This document shows, piece by piece, positions 1-13,500 of a stretch of 31,480 bases of DNA. A program made the position numbers and the translations under genes. The notes beneath the pieces are model-generated. The model made no database searches. It was not told where the DNA came from and saw only the letters and a program-made list of their open reading frames with translations. The stretch's first letter is position 1, and every line of letters starts with the position of its first letter. The DNA is from JBOHSA01 sp050732995 (GTDB lineage: Bacteria > Gemmatimonadota > Gemmatimonadetes > Gemmatimonadales > GWC2-71-9), in contig JBOHSA010000042.1 in NCBI GenBank assembly GCA_050732995.1, positions 1 to 31,480 of the forward strand, given 5' to 3'.

Positions 1-1870
<1,870 letters not shown>

Positions 1871-2425
1871 CTAGGTCAGGCTCGCGATGTAGGGCAGGTG
1901 CCGGAAGTTCTCGGCATGATCCAGCCCGTAGCCCACGAGGAACGCCCGGGGGGCGTCGAAGCCGACGAACGCCGCCTCCAGCTCGAGCCGCTCGGCCACG
2001 TGCTTGTGCAGCAACGCGCAGATGTCGAGACTCCGCGGCTCCCGCTCTCGCAGCAGCGCGACCAGCCGGTTCAAGGTCTTCCCGGTATCGATGATGTCCT
2101 CCACCAACAGAATGTGCTTACCCCGCAGCTCCGTCTCCGGATCGTACAGCAGGCGCACCTGGCCACTGGAGACGGTCTCCGCCCCGTAGCTCGCCGCCAC
2201 GAGGAAATCCACCTGGAGCGGTCGGTCGATCCGGCGCACCAGGTCGCTCAGAAAAATGAAGCTGCCCTTGAGCAGGCCCAGCACCAGGAGGTCGCCCTCC
2301 GGGTACGCCGCGGTGATCTCCCGGCCCAGCTCGCGGACGCGGGCCCCGATCGTCTCCTCGTCGAAGACGATGCGGGCGAGCTTACGGCCGCCGGTCTGCT
2401 TCAGGCTCGTCGTGCCTGGTAACAT
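1871..2425 (-). CDS. hpt: Hypoxanthine phosphoribosyltransferase
   Basis: Purine salvage enzyme that transfers the phosphoribosyl group of PRPP to hypoxanthine or guanine in the cytosol. With the ATG at 2425 the product is 184 residues, the usual size for the family. The PRPP-binding loop VEDIIDTGKT lies at residues 108-117, and the LKGSF loop of bacterial HPRTs lies at 52-56. The frame is open further upstream to 2473, but the first 16 residues of that longer form look like tilS shadow, so I prefer 2425. This start lies 44 nt inside the end of tilS, and the stop touches the ftsH start, so translation is probably coupled along the operon. No strong Shine-Dalgarno sequence is visible, so the exact start is less certain than the function. 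Confidence 0.93.
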   Translation of the reverse strand: MLPGTTSLKQTGGRKLARIVFDEETIGARVRELGREITAAYPEGDLLVLGLLKGSFIFLSDLVRRIDRPLQVDFLVAASYGAETVSSGQVRLLYDPETELRGKHILLVEDIIDTGKTLNRLVALLREREPRSLDICALLHKHVAERLELEAAFVGFDAPRAFLVGYGLDHAENFRHLPYIASLT

Positions 2426-3749
2426 CCACTCGCACCGCCGGGGTTCCAGGGCGTGGCAGCGCAACCTGGCCACGGCACACGCCCGGCACCCACAGAATGG
2501 TTTCGCCGCGGGCCACGACCGGATAGCCGGCCCGCTCGCTCCGCGGCACCCGCGCCTCCATTAACAAACGCCGCACCGGGCGGTGCCCGACCCCGCCGGC
2601 CGGCACCAGCCTGTCACCCGGGCCCGGCGCCCGCACTTCCCACCCCCCGCCCCCGCCCTCCACCCAAGTCGTCCACGCGTCGCGCCGGATGCGTCCCGGT
2701 GCCCGATCCGGGCGCCAGCTCACGCGGAACTCCCCGAAGGAGATGCTGCCCCGCTCTCCGGTTGCGCGCACCGGCGCCGCGGCGTCCCCAGAGCCGCGCG
2801 TGAGGCGCAGGCGATCGAAGGCGACTTCCGCCGTCCACCCCTCGCCCAGCGCCAGGCGCCGCCCCGACGGCCGCCGCGCGAGGGCGAGCACCCGGCGGGC
2901 GCGCACGGGCCCCAGCACCAGGCCGACCCGTCGGGCGGCCGCGCGCAACAGCGCCACGGACAATGCGTTATCATAGCTGGCCAGCACGTGGCGGGCAACG
3001 GCGAAGCCGGTCCGGGTCTCGTGCAGCCCCAGATCCGGAAGTAATCCGAGCACCCGATCCCACGCGCGGCGGTCGGCGGCGGCTTGGCGGCCGAGCCGCA
3101 GCAGGTCCGCTCCCGCCCCGGGGCCAAGTCGCTCGATGACGAGCGGCAACAGCGTCGAGCGCAGCCACGAGCGCAGGTGCCGCGGGTCGCGGTTGGCCGG
3201 GTCGTCGTGATGCGGCAGCCCGCGCGCGGCGACGTGCGCCGCGAGCTCGGCTCGGGTGAACGGCAGCAACGGGCGCACGAGCCCGCCGCGCCCGCGCGCC
3301 GGCATCCCGGCGAGACCCGCGGGCCCGCTGCCACGGAGCGCGCGCAGCAGGACCGTTTCGATTTGGTCGTCCTGATGGTGGGCCGTGACGAGATAGCGCG
3401 CGCGATGGCGCCGCTGCACGGCACCGAGCCAGCCGTAGCGCGCGCTCCGCGCGACGGTCTCGCTCGTGTCGGCGCCCAACGCGAGCTCGCCGAGCTCGAA
3501 GGGGAGCTCGTAGCGCGCGGCGAGCGCTTTGACCGCCTGCCCGACGGACCGCGCGGCCGGTTGAATCCCGTGGTCGGCGTGAGCCACGACGAGCCGCACC
3601 TCGCGTGACGGCGCGACGGCGGCCAGCAAGTCGAGCAGCGCCACCGAGTCGGCGCCGCCCGACACCGCCACGATCGCCGCGCCCGGCCGCGCCAGCAGAC
3701 CGGCGGCGTCGAGGTGCGCGCGGAAGCGATCGAGCAGAGGCGAGGGCAT
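2382..3749 (-). CDS. tilS: tRNA(Ile)-lysidine synthetase
   Basis: ATP-dependent enzyme that converts the wobble cytidine of the CAU-anticodon tRNA-Ile to lysidine, changing both codon reading and charging. The N-terminal PP-loop motif SGGADS is at residues 30-35 of the form starting at ATG 3749 (455 residues). It is followed by the TilS helical domain and a C-terminal domain with a typical RRLLMEARVP segment. An in-frame codon at 3767 would add six residues but would overlap the divergent gene starting at 3758, so I chose 3749. This is the first gene of the tilS-hpt-ftsH operon. Only 8 bp separate its start from the divergent flavin reductase, so its promoter must lie inside that neighbour's coding sequence. 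Confidence 0.93.
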   Translation of the reverse strand: MPSPLLDRFRAHLDAAGLLARPGAAIVAVSGGADSVALLDLLAAVAPSREVRLVVAHADHGIQPAARSVGQAVKALAARYELPFELGELALGADTSETVARSARYGWLGAVQRRHRARYLVTAHHQDDQIETVLLRALRGSGPAGLAGMPARGRGGLVRPLLPFTRAELAAHVAARGLPHHDDPANRDPRHLRSWLRSTLLPLVIERLGPGAGADLLRLGRQAAADRRAWDRVLGLLPDLGLHETRTGFAVARHVLASYDNALSVALLRAAARRVGLVLGPVRARRVLALARRPSGRRLALGEGWTAEVAFDRLRLTRGSGDAAAPVRATGERGSISFGEFRVSWRPDRAPGRIRRDAWTTWVEGGGGGWEVRAPGPGDRLVPAGGVGHRPVRRLLMEARVPRSERAGYPVVARGETILWVPGVCRGQVALPRPGTPAVRVDVTRHDEPEADRRP

Positions 3750-3757
3750 ATTAAAGT

Positions 3758-4357
3758 ATGCTGCCACCAGACCAAACCTACCAACTGCTGCGCCACCTGA
3801 CCTCGCCCGTCGTGGCGATCACGTCGGAGCGCGCCGGCAAACGCAACGGCATGATCTCCGACAGCGCGATCCGGTCGTCGATCGTGCCCTCCATCCCACG
3901 GCTGTCGGTCTACGTCCACAAATTCAACTTCAGTCACGAGCTGATCTTCGAGACGGGCCGGTTCGTGCTCCATCTGTTGCGCCAGAACCAGTTCGCCCTG
4001 ATCCATCGCCTCGGGTTCGCAAGTGGGCGGAGCCGCGACAAGCTGGCCGACATCCCCCACCACTTGGGGAGGCTGGGCGCGCCGGTGCTCGATGAGTGTT
4101 ACGCGCATTTCGAGTGCCGCGTGGTGAACGTGATGGACACGGGCAGCTCCACTCTGTTTCTGGGCGAGGTCGCGGCGGTGGGGTTCGGAGCGGCGAGCGC
4201 CCCGCAAGGGGAGGTGATGACCGCCGCCTATTTCCGGTCCAACATGCCGGCGGACTGGCGGCGGGAGTACGAGCAGCAGCTCCAGCAAGCGCAGCAGTTC
4301 GCGGCGGCGAAATCGCGCGACATCACGCCGGTCGTGTGGCGGGGTCTCGCGCCCTAG
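3758..4357 (+). CDS. Flavin reductase-like, FMN-binding protein
   Basis: A 199-residue protein of the flavin reductase-like split-barrel family (DIM6/NTAB type). Family members bind FMN and reduce flavins for monooxygenases, or act as uncharacterised oxidoreductases. The N-terminal stretch 'TSPVVAITSE...RNGMISDSAIRSSIVPSIP' and the 'FETGRFVLHLL' strand-helix are typical of the fold, and the LGEV/AAYFR segment near residues 145-165 fits its second half. A GAGGG at 3742-3746, 11 nt upstream of ATG 3758, can serve as a Shine-Dalgarno site. It is divergent from tilS with only 8 bp between the two start codons. No partner monooxygenase is nearby, so the substrate is unknown. Confidence 0.8.
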   Translation: MLPPDQTYQLLRHLTSPVVAITSERAGKRNGMISDSAIRSSIVPSIPRLSVYVHKFNFSHELIFETGRFVLHLLRQNQFALIHRLGFASGRSRDKLADIPHHLGRLGAPVLDECYAHFECRVVNVMDTGSSTLFLGEVAAVGFGAASAPQGEVMTAAYFRSNMPADWRREYEQQLQQAQQFAAAKSRDITPVVWRGLAP

Positions 4358-4542
4358 CGGCTCCCTGCAGTCTCCCCTGTTCTAGCGACGCCTCCGCTTC
4401 TGTTGCGCGGACGCAACAGGAGGAATGAGCGCACGTACAACCGCCGGGGATAGGACCGGCCTAGGTCGTGGCTCCGTAAGGAGATCCGTACCGCAGGCTC
4501 GGGCCGGGATTGGCTTGGCCTTTGCACTAAGCGGCCTGCGAC
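4358..4542 (+). promoter_or_regulatory. Structured leader/intergenic region upstream of the giant surface-protein operon
   Basis: This 185-nt gap holds several hairpins. A perfect 8-bp stem CTGTTGCG/CGCAACAG (4400-4407 and 4412-4419) with loop CGGA lies about 45 nt after the flavin reductase stop; it has no T-run, so it is at best an imperfect terminator. Further down are GACC/GGTC arms (4454-4457 and 4464-4467) and a CTCC-GTAA-GGAG hairpin (4472-4483) with a GNRA tetraloop. The giant gene itself has no clear Shine-Dalgarno sequence, and an in-frame TAA lies 12 nt before its ATG. The hairpin cluster could be a leader regulating the operon, but I match it to no known riboswitch. Confidence 0.35.
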
Positions 4543-7500
4543 ATGGCACGTTTCCCGACGCCCGTTGCCCTCCGATTGGTGATGGGCGGCTTGGTCTTGG
4601 CTGGCGCGACCTCGCTCACCACCTGCCGCCTGGACAAGCTGATCAGCCCGCCGAGCGGCGGGATCCTCACGGTCTCGCCGACCCGGCTGGTCGACACCGC
4701 CGCGGTCGGCAGCGCCGCGTCCCGCTCTCTGAGTCTCGAGATCAGCAACGCCGTACCGGGCCGCCTGTCCTGGACGGCGGCGCGGCTGCTCAGCAGTTCC
4801 TGGCTCGCGCTGGACGCGGCAAGCGGCACGGCGCCCAGCACTCTCAGGCTGACCGCGGACCCGGCGGGGCTCGCGGTCGGCACCTATCGCGATACCGTCG
4901 TCGTCACCACCAACGGCACGTCGGAGGGCGAGGCGCGGATCCCCATCGAGTTCACGATCCGCTCCTGCCTCGTCACGCCGATCCCGCTCGATGCCCAGCT
5001 CGGGGGCGCGATCGGCCGCGCCGACTGCACCGCCCCGCACCGCGACACCACGTTTGCCGAGCTGTACAGTTTTACGGGGTCGGCGGGCGACAGTGTGTCG
5101 ATCGAGCTCGTGTCCAGCGAGTTCGCGCCGCACCTCATCTTCGACACGGCGGGGGCCGCGACCGCCCCGCCGCTCGCCCAGACCGCGGCGTGCGCGGGAG
5201 TCCCGGGGGCGCCGTGCCTGCGCTATCAGCGGCTGCCACGCAGCGGCACGTTCTGGATCGAAGCAACCAGCGTCGCCGCGGGCGACACGGGGGCGTACAC
5301 ACTGGGCCTGTACCGCCCCCGCGCCCCGAATCTCCCGCAATCGCTGGCCCAGTTCGGCGGCGATTCCACGACCGCTATCCCGACTGGCGGTAGCAGCGGC
5401 TCGACGATCGTCGTGGGCGGCGTAGTGCCGGACCCGGACGGTGGCGACTCGCTGCGCCTGGAGGTCGAGGTGCGGCCCGTGGGCACCACGTTCACCGGCG
5501 CGGCGACCGCCACCGGCGCCCTGGTGCGCAACGGCGTCCGCGCCTTCGCGCGGGTGACGGGCCTCGCCGACAACGTCGGTTATCACTGGCGGGCCCGGGC
5601 CGTCGATCAGACCGGCCGCGTCGGCGCCTGGATGGCGTTCGGTGGGAACGCCGAGACTGACCCCGATCTGTCGGTGGCCGTGGCCGAACCGCCCGCGGCA
5701 CCCGCGACGCCGGGCCAGCTCAAGGCGGATGGGCTCACGGCGATCGCGGTGGGCGGGACCACCGACGAGCAAACCGTGAGCTTCAAGGCCACGGTCTCGG
5801 ATCCCGACCCGGGCGACCGGCTGCGGCTGCACGTCGAGGTGCGGCCGATCGGCACGGCGTTCAGCAACGCGCCGACCGACTCGAGCGCGCAGGTCGCGAG
5901 CGGCGCCATCGCCACCACCACGGTGACGGCCCTCACCAACAAGACGAACTACCACTGGCAGGCCCGGGTCTCGGACGAATCGGGCCGCACCGGTCCCTGG
6001 CTGGCGTTCGGCGGGAACGCCGAGTCGGCCACCGACTTCCGGGTCGAGATCCTCGGGGCGCCCTCGGCGCCCACCGCTCTGGGGCAGTTCAAGAGCGACG
6101 CCACGACGGCCATCGCCACCGGTGGGACCACCGACCAGACGACCGTCGTCTTCAAGGGCACGGTGACCGATCCGGACGCGGGTGAGCAGCTGCGGCTCGA
6201 AGTCGAGCACCAGCCGATCGGCACGGCGTTCAGCAACGCGCCGACCGGCACGAGCGTCCAGGTGGCGAACGGCGCCGTCGCCGTCGTCACCGTCCCCGGG
6301 CTCGCCGACAACGTCGCCTATCACTGGCAGGCGCGCACGATGGATCAGACGGGCCGCGCCGGTCCGTGGGCGGCGTTCGGCGGCAACGACGAGGGCGCGA
6401 TCGACTTCCGCGTCGTCCTTCCGCCCAACCGGCTCGCCTTCACGGTCCAGCCCGTCAATACCGCCGCCGGCGCCACGATCGTTCCGGCGGTCCGGATCGC
6501 GGCCCAGGACCAGGCGGGCGCCACGCTGACCAGCTTCACCGGCGACGTGACCCTCGCGATCGGCACGAACGCCGGCGGCGGCACGCTCGCCGGAACCCTG
6601 ACCCGGCCGGCCATCCTGGGGGTGGCGACGTTCGCCGACCTGAGCATCAATAAGACCGGCACGGGTTACACCCTCGTGGCCGCGGCGACCGGCATGGGCG
6701 GTGCCACGAGCACCGCCTTCAACATCACCCCCGGCCCCGCGGCGAAGCTGGCGATCACGACTCAGCCCTCGAGCAGCGTGCCGAGCGGCACGGTGTTCCC
6801 CCAGCAGCCGGTCATCCAGCTCCAGGACGCGAACGGCAACGCGGTGCCGCAGAGCGGCACCGGCGTCACGGCGCTCATCGCGTCGGGCGGAGGCGCGCTG
6901 GGCGGCACGCCCACCGTGCCCACCAACGCCGGGGGCGCGGCGCCCTTCACCAACCTGATGATCACCGGCACGGCGGGCGCCCGCACCCTGCGCTTCCGGA
7001 CAACGGGCCTCGACAGCGTCACGTCGAACGCGGTGACCGTGACGGCGGGAGCCGCGACGCAGATCGCGGTGAACGGCGGGAACAGCCAGGCGGCGACGGC
7101 CGGCACAGCGGTCGCCGTGGTCCCTTCGGTGATCGTGCGCGACGCGAGCAACAACCCCGTCCAGGGGGTGCCCGTGACGTTCGCGGTGACGCCGAGCAAC
7201 GGCGGCATCACAGGCGCCACGTCCACCACCAACGCGAGCGGCATCGCGCAGGTCGGGAGCTGGACGCTGAGCACCGTGGCCAAGCTCGATACCCTGACCG
7301 CCACCGCGACCGGGCTCACGGGCAGTCCCGTGACGTTCGTCGACACCGCCAAGGTCGGGCCGCCCGCGGTGATGACGAAGAGCTCGGGAGACAATCTGAC
7401 CGGCCAGGTGGGGACGGCCCTCGCCACGCCGCACGAGGTCCGGATCACCGACGTGCACGGCAACCCCGCCCTCGGCGCCGCCGTGAGCTGGGCCGCCGCG

Positions 7501-10500
7501 ACGGGTGGCGGATCGGTGAACCCGACCGTTTCGACCACGAATGCCGACGGTCGCGCGACCACTATCCGCACCCTGGGCCCCACAGCCGGCACGCACACGA
7601 CCACCGCCACCGCCACCCTCACGGGCGGCCCGACCACCGTGACCTTCAGCGCCAACGCTACGGTGGGCGGCGCTACCCAGATGACCATCACCGGTGGCCA
7701 AAACCAGGTCGACACCGTGGGCCAGACCTTGCCCACGCCCCTCACGGTCCGCGTGGCCGACAACCTCAGCAACCCCGTGCCCGGCGTGCCGATCAGCTGG
7801 GCGGTGACCAACGGCGGCGGCTCGCTGAGTCAGGCACTCGACACCACGGACGCCAACGGGCTTTCCTCGGTGACCTGGACGCTGGGCACCTTGATGAGCC
7901 CGACGGACAGTACCCAACAGGTGCAGGCGACCGGCGTGGGGTCACCGCTGGCGTTCACCGCGTTCACGGTGCCGGGCCCCGTGAGCCCGACGCAGACGAC
8001 GGTGACGGCCGCGCCCGCCACGATCACGGCCGGCGGCGCGGCGAGCACGATCACCGTCACGGCCCGTGACCAGTTCGGCAATGTGATCAAGGGGAAGGCC
8101 GTCACGCTCGCCGCGACGGGGAGCGGCAACACGCTGACCCAGCTGTCGACGCCGACGGACGTGAACGGCGTGGCGACGGGGACGCTGAGCTCGACCAAGG
8201 CGGAGGCCAAGAGCGTGTCGGCGACGGTAGGCGGCGTGGCGATCACGCAGCCCGCGACCGTCACGGTGAACCCCGCGGCGGTGTCCGCGGGGCTCTCGAC
8301 CCTGAGCGCCACGTCGCCGATCATCGCCGGCAGCGGCACGTCGACCATCACCGTCACCGCGCGCGACGCGTTCAGCAACCCGATCCCGCTGGCGACCGTC
8401 GTGCTCGCCGCCACGGGACCGGGCAACACGCTGACGCAGCCCGACAGCGCGACGAACGCGAGCGGGGTGGCCACCGGGACGCTCAGCTCCACGGCGGCGG
8501 GCAACAAGGTCGTCTCGGCGACCATCGACACGGTCCCCATCACGCAGACGGACACCGTGGTCGTCACCGCCGGGCTGGCGACGAAACTCTTCATCACGAC
8601 CGAGCCGTCGGCGACAGCCCAGAGCGGCGTCGCCTTCGCCCCCCAGCCGGCCGTCCGGCTGCGCGACGCCGGCGACAACAACGTGAGCCAGGCCGGCGTG
8701 GTGATTACCGCCACGGTCGCCACGGGCCCGGGCGGGGCGACGCTCGTCAACGCCACGGCGACGACCGCCGCCAACGGCCTCGCGACGTTCAGCGGGCTCG
8801 CCATCAGCGGCCCCACGGGCTCCTATCGGCTGCAGATGGCCGCTGGCGTGCTCACGCCGGATACCACCACCGCCATCACGCTCAACCCCGGCCCGGCCGC
8901 GAAGCTCGCGCTCCCCACGCAGCCCTCGACGAGCGTCCAGAACGCGATCGCGTTCCCGCAACAGCCCGTCGTCCAGCTCCAGGACGCCGCCGGCAACAAC
9001 GTCTCCCTGGCGGGCGTCGCCGTCACCCCGGCGATCGCGACCGGCGGCGGCACCCTCTCGCCGCTGACCGCGGTCTCGACCAACGCGAGCGGCGCCGCGG
9101 CGTTCACCGGACTCACGATCACGGGCACCGTGGGGGTCCGCACCCTGAGCTTTACGTCGGGCACCCTCACGGGCGTCGCCTCCGGCCCCGTGACCGTCAC
9201 GGCGGGGACGGCCACCCAGATCGCAGTGAACGCGGGGAACGGGCAGTCCGCCGCCGCCGGCACGGCCGTCGCGATCGCACCCTCGGTCATCGTGCGCGAC
9301 GTGAGTGGTAACCCGGTGAGCCTCGTGTCGGTCACGTTCGCGACGGACCCGGGAAACGGCACGGTGAATCCCGTGACGCCGATCCTCACGAACGCGAGCG
9401 GCATCGCCGCCGTGACCTCGTGGACGCTCGGCATCAATGCGGGCACCGACACGCTGACGGCCACGCCTTCCCCCGTCCTCACGGGCAGCCCCGTGCGGTT
9501 TACGGCGACCGCCACGGTCGGGCTGCCCGCGACGATGGAGAAGTCGTCGGGGGACAATGTGACCGGCCAGGTCGGGACGACGCTGGGCACGCCGCACGAA
9601 GTGACCGTGCGGGATGCCAACGGCAATCCCGTGGCCAACGTCCCGATCACCTGGGCCGCTGCCACGGGCGGGGGCTCAGTCAATCCCACCGGATCGACGA
9701 CCGACATCAACGGCAAGGCGACGACGACCCGCACGCTGGGCCTCACGCCGGGAACCCAAACCACCACCGCCACCGCCAACCTCACCGGCGGCGGCGGCTC
9801 GACCACGGTCACCTTCAACGTGAACGCCACCGTGGGCGGCGCCACCCAGATGACCATCACCGGCGGCCAGAACCAAACCGACACGGTGGGGCAGACCCTC
9901 CCCACCCCGCTCTCGGTGCGCGTGGCCGACCAGTTCAACAACCCGGTCCAAGGGGTGCAGATCAGCTGGTCGGTGATCGACGGGGGCGGCTCGGTGAACC
10001 CCGGCGCGTCGACCACCGACGCGAGCGGCATCGCGACCACGAGCTGGACGCTGGGCACGACGACGACGCCGACGGACACCATTCAGTCGGTTCAGGCCAC
10101 GGGCGTGGCCTCCCCGTTGACCTTCACCGCCTACACGGTGCCGGGACCGGTGAGCGCGGCGCAGACCATCGTGGTCGCCACGAGCCCTATCACCGCGTCG
10201 AGCGGCGGCAGCGCGAGCACCATCACCGTCACGGCCCGCGACCCGTTCGGCAACGTGATCAAGGGGAAAACCGTCACGCTGGTCGCGACCGGGACCAACA
10301 ACACACTGACGCAACCCGCGGCGCCGACGAACGCGAACGGCGTGGCGACGGGGACCCTGAGCTCCACCAAGGCGGAGGCGAAGACCCTGTCGGCCACCGT
10401 GGCCGAGGTCGCGATCACCCAGCAACCGACGGTCACAGTCAACCCGGCGGGGGCGACGACGCTGGTCTTCTGGACGCAGCCCAGCAACGTGGCCGCCGGC

Positions 10501-13500
10501 GCGTCGATCACGCCCGCCGTGCAGGTGGAGATCCGCGACCCGTTCGCGAACCGCGTGACGAGCGCCACCAACGGCGTCGGGCTGACGCTCGACGCGAACC
10601 CGGGCGGGGGCGCGCTCACGGGCGGCGGCACCGTGGCCGCCGTGGGCGGCGTGGCGACGTTCGCCGGCCTGAGCATCGATAAGACGGGCACGGGGTACAC
10701 GCTGACCGCTGCGAGCACGGGGCTCACCGGCGCGCCGAGCACCGGGTTCAACGTGGCCGCCGGCGCCGTGTCGCCGTCGCAGTCCACGCTCAGCGCCACC
10801 TCGCCCATCACCGCCGGGAGCGGGACGTCCACGATCACCGTGACGGCGCGCGACGGGCTGGGCAACCCCATCGCGGGGGCGACGGTGCTGCTCGCCGCTA
10901 CCGGCGCCGGCAACACGCTGGCGCAGCCCGGCCCGACCAACGCCAGCGGCGTGGCGACGGGGACCCTGACCTCGACCGTGGCCGAGGGGAAGACGATCAG
11001 CGCCACGATCAACGGGACCGGGATCACGCCGACCGCCGCCGTGACCGTGAGCCCGGCCGCCGTCAGCGCCGCCCAGTCGACCGTCACAGCAGCGCCCGGT
11101 TCGATCGAGGCCGGCGGCGTCTCGACGATCACCGTCACCGCCCGGGATGCCTTCGGCAACCCGATCCCCGGCGCGACCGTGGTGCTCGCGGCCACTGGGA
11201 CCGCGAACTCCCTCACCCAGCCCGGCCCCACCAGTTCGGTGGGCGCGGCCACGGGCACGCTCAGCTCGACCGTCGCGGAGACGAAGACCGTGTCCGCGAC
11301 GGTGAACGGGACGGCGATCGCGCAGACCGCCGCCGTCATCGTGACGCCGACGGGGGTCGACGCCGCGCTGTCCACCGTCACCGCCGCCCCTCCGACGATC
11401 GCGGCGAGCGGCGGTACGAGCCAGTCGACCATCACCGTCACGGCGAAAGACGGCTTCGGCAATCCGATCGCGGGCGCGACCGTCGTACTGGCGGCGAGCG
11501 GGGGCGGGAACACGCTCTCGGCGCCGGGGCCGACCGGCGCGACCGGCGTTACGACGGCCACGCTGAGCTCGACGGTGGCCGAGGGGAAGACGATCAGCGC
11601 CACGATCAACGGGACCGCGATCACGCAGACGACCACCGTCACGGTGCAGCCCGCCGTGCCGAGCGGGGCCCAGACCCTGGTGACGGCCGCGCCCGGGACG
11701 ATCACGGCGAGCGGCGGGTCGAGCCAGGCGACCATCACGGTGACCGTGCGCGACGCGTTCGGCAACGCGATCCAGGGAGCCTCGGTGACGCTTGCGGCCA
11801 CGGGCGCCGGCAATACGCTGACGCAGCCGGCGACCCTGACCAACGCCAGCGGGGTGACCACGGGGACGCTGAGCTCGGTGACGGCGGGAACGAAGACCGT
11901 GTCCGCGACGGTGAACGGCTCGATTGCCGTGGCGCAAACGGCCACAGTGAATGTCCTGGCCGCCACGGCGGCGGAGCTCGTGTTCACCGTGCAGCCGACC
12001 AACACCGTCGCGGGCGCCGCGATCACGCCGGCGGTGCAGGTCGTGGCGCGGGACGAGTTCGGGAACACGGCGACGGGATTCGGCGGCTCGGTCACGATGG
12101 CGCTCGCGGCGAACCCCGCGGGCGGGACGCTGGCGGGGACGACCACCGTCCCGGCCGGGTCCGGCGTCGCGACCTTCAGCGACTTGCGCATCCAGAAGGC
12201 CGGAACCGGCTACGCGCTGAGCGCGAGCGCGGGCGGCGCCACCGCCGACACGAGCGTCGCGTTCAACGTCCTGGTGGGCGGGGTCTCGGCCGCGCAGTCC
12301 ACGGTCACCGCCGCGCCGGGCACGATTCCGGCCAGCAGCGGCTCGAGCCAGTCGATCATCACCGTCACGGCCCGCGACTCGGTGGGGAACCCGATCGCCG
12401 GCGCCGCCGTTCTGCTGACCTCCACGGGGAGCGGCACGACGCTCACGCAGCCCGGCCCGACCGACGCGACTGGCGTGGCCACGGGCACCCTGAGCTCGAC
12501 CGTCGCGCAGGCGAAGATCGTGTCGGCCACGATCGGCGGCGTCGCGATCACGCAAACCGCCACCGTCACGGTGACGCCGGCCGCCGTCAGCGCCGCCGCT
12601 TCCACGGTGATCGCGTCCCCCACGGCCATCACAGCGAGCTCGGGCGCGAGCGTCGCCACGATCACCGTCACCGTGAAGGACCAGTTCGGCAACGCGATCG
12701 CGGGGGCCACCGTGGCGCTCGCCGCCACGGGCACGGCCAACGCGCTCACGCAGCCCGCCGGGCCCACGAACGCGAGCGGCGTGGCGACCGGCACCCTCAG
12801 CTCCACCAAGGCCGAGGCCAAGACGGTGTCGGCGACCGTGAACGGCGCCGTCACGATCACTCAGACGGCCACCGTCACCGTGAGTCCCGAGTCGCCGTCC
12901 CAGGTCGGCTTCGTCGTCCAGCCGGCGGGCGCCGCGGCCGGGGCGACGATCACGCCAGCCGTGCAGGTCGGGATCGAAGACCAGTTCGGCAACGTGGTCA
13001 GCAGCGGCCCGCAGCGCACGATCGCACTGTCCATCAGCACCAATCCGGGGGGCGGCGTGTTGTCCGGGACGACCTCGGTCCAAGTGGCCGGCGGCTCGAG
13101 CCCGCGTATCGCGGTGTTCAGCGATCTGAGCATCAACAAGGTGGGTGTCGGCTACCGGCTGCAAGCGGTCGCTACGGCGGGCAGTCTTACGCCCGACACC
13201 AGCACGACCTTCGACATCTCCGCCGGCGCCGTCTCGGCCGCGCTGTCCACGGTCGCCGCCGCCCCCACGACGATCACCGTCGGCAGCGGGGCCTCGACGA
13301 TCACCGTCACGGCCAAGGACGCGCTCGGCAATGCGATTCCAGGGGCGAGCGTCGTGCTCGCCGCGACGGGCACCGGCAACACCCTCACCCAGCCGGCCGG
13401 CCCGACCGACGCCAGCGGAGTGGCGACGGGATCGTTGAGCTCCGGCGTCGCCGGAACCAAGACCGTCTCGGCCACGATCAACGGCGTCGCGATCACCCAG

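Noticed and set aside
4395..4500. Possible cyclic-di-GMP riboswitch in the leader (GGACGCAA segment)
   Set aside because: The match is confined to a few bases that are already part of the CTGTTGCG hairpin. The rest of the GEMM consensus is absent.
4425..5393. Plus-strand frame with a good AGGAGGA-ATG upstream of the giant gene
   Set aside because: Beyond the first 40 residues it overlaps the giant gene in another frame and is Arg/Pro-rich. The short start region is noted only as a possible leader peptide.
4354..7917. 1187-residue open frame on the minus strand
   Set aside because: Antisense shadow of the giant Ig-repeat gene; low-complexity Arg/Gly/His composition and no recognisable domain. 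The same applies to the frames at 7942-9597, 9676-13788 and 14410-16347.
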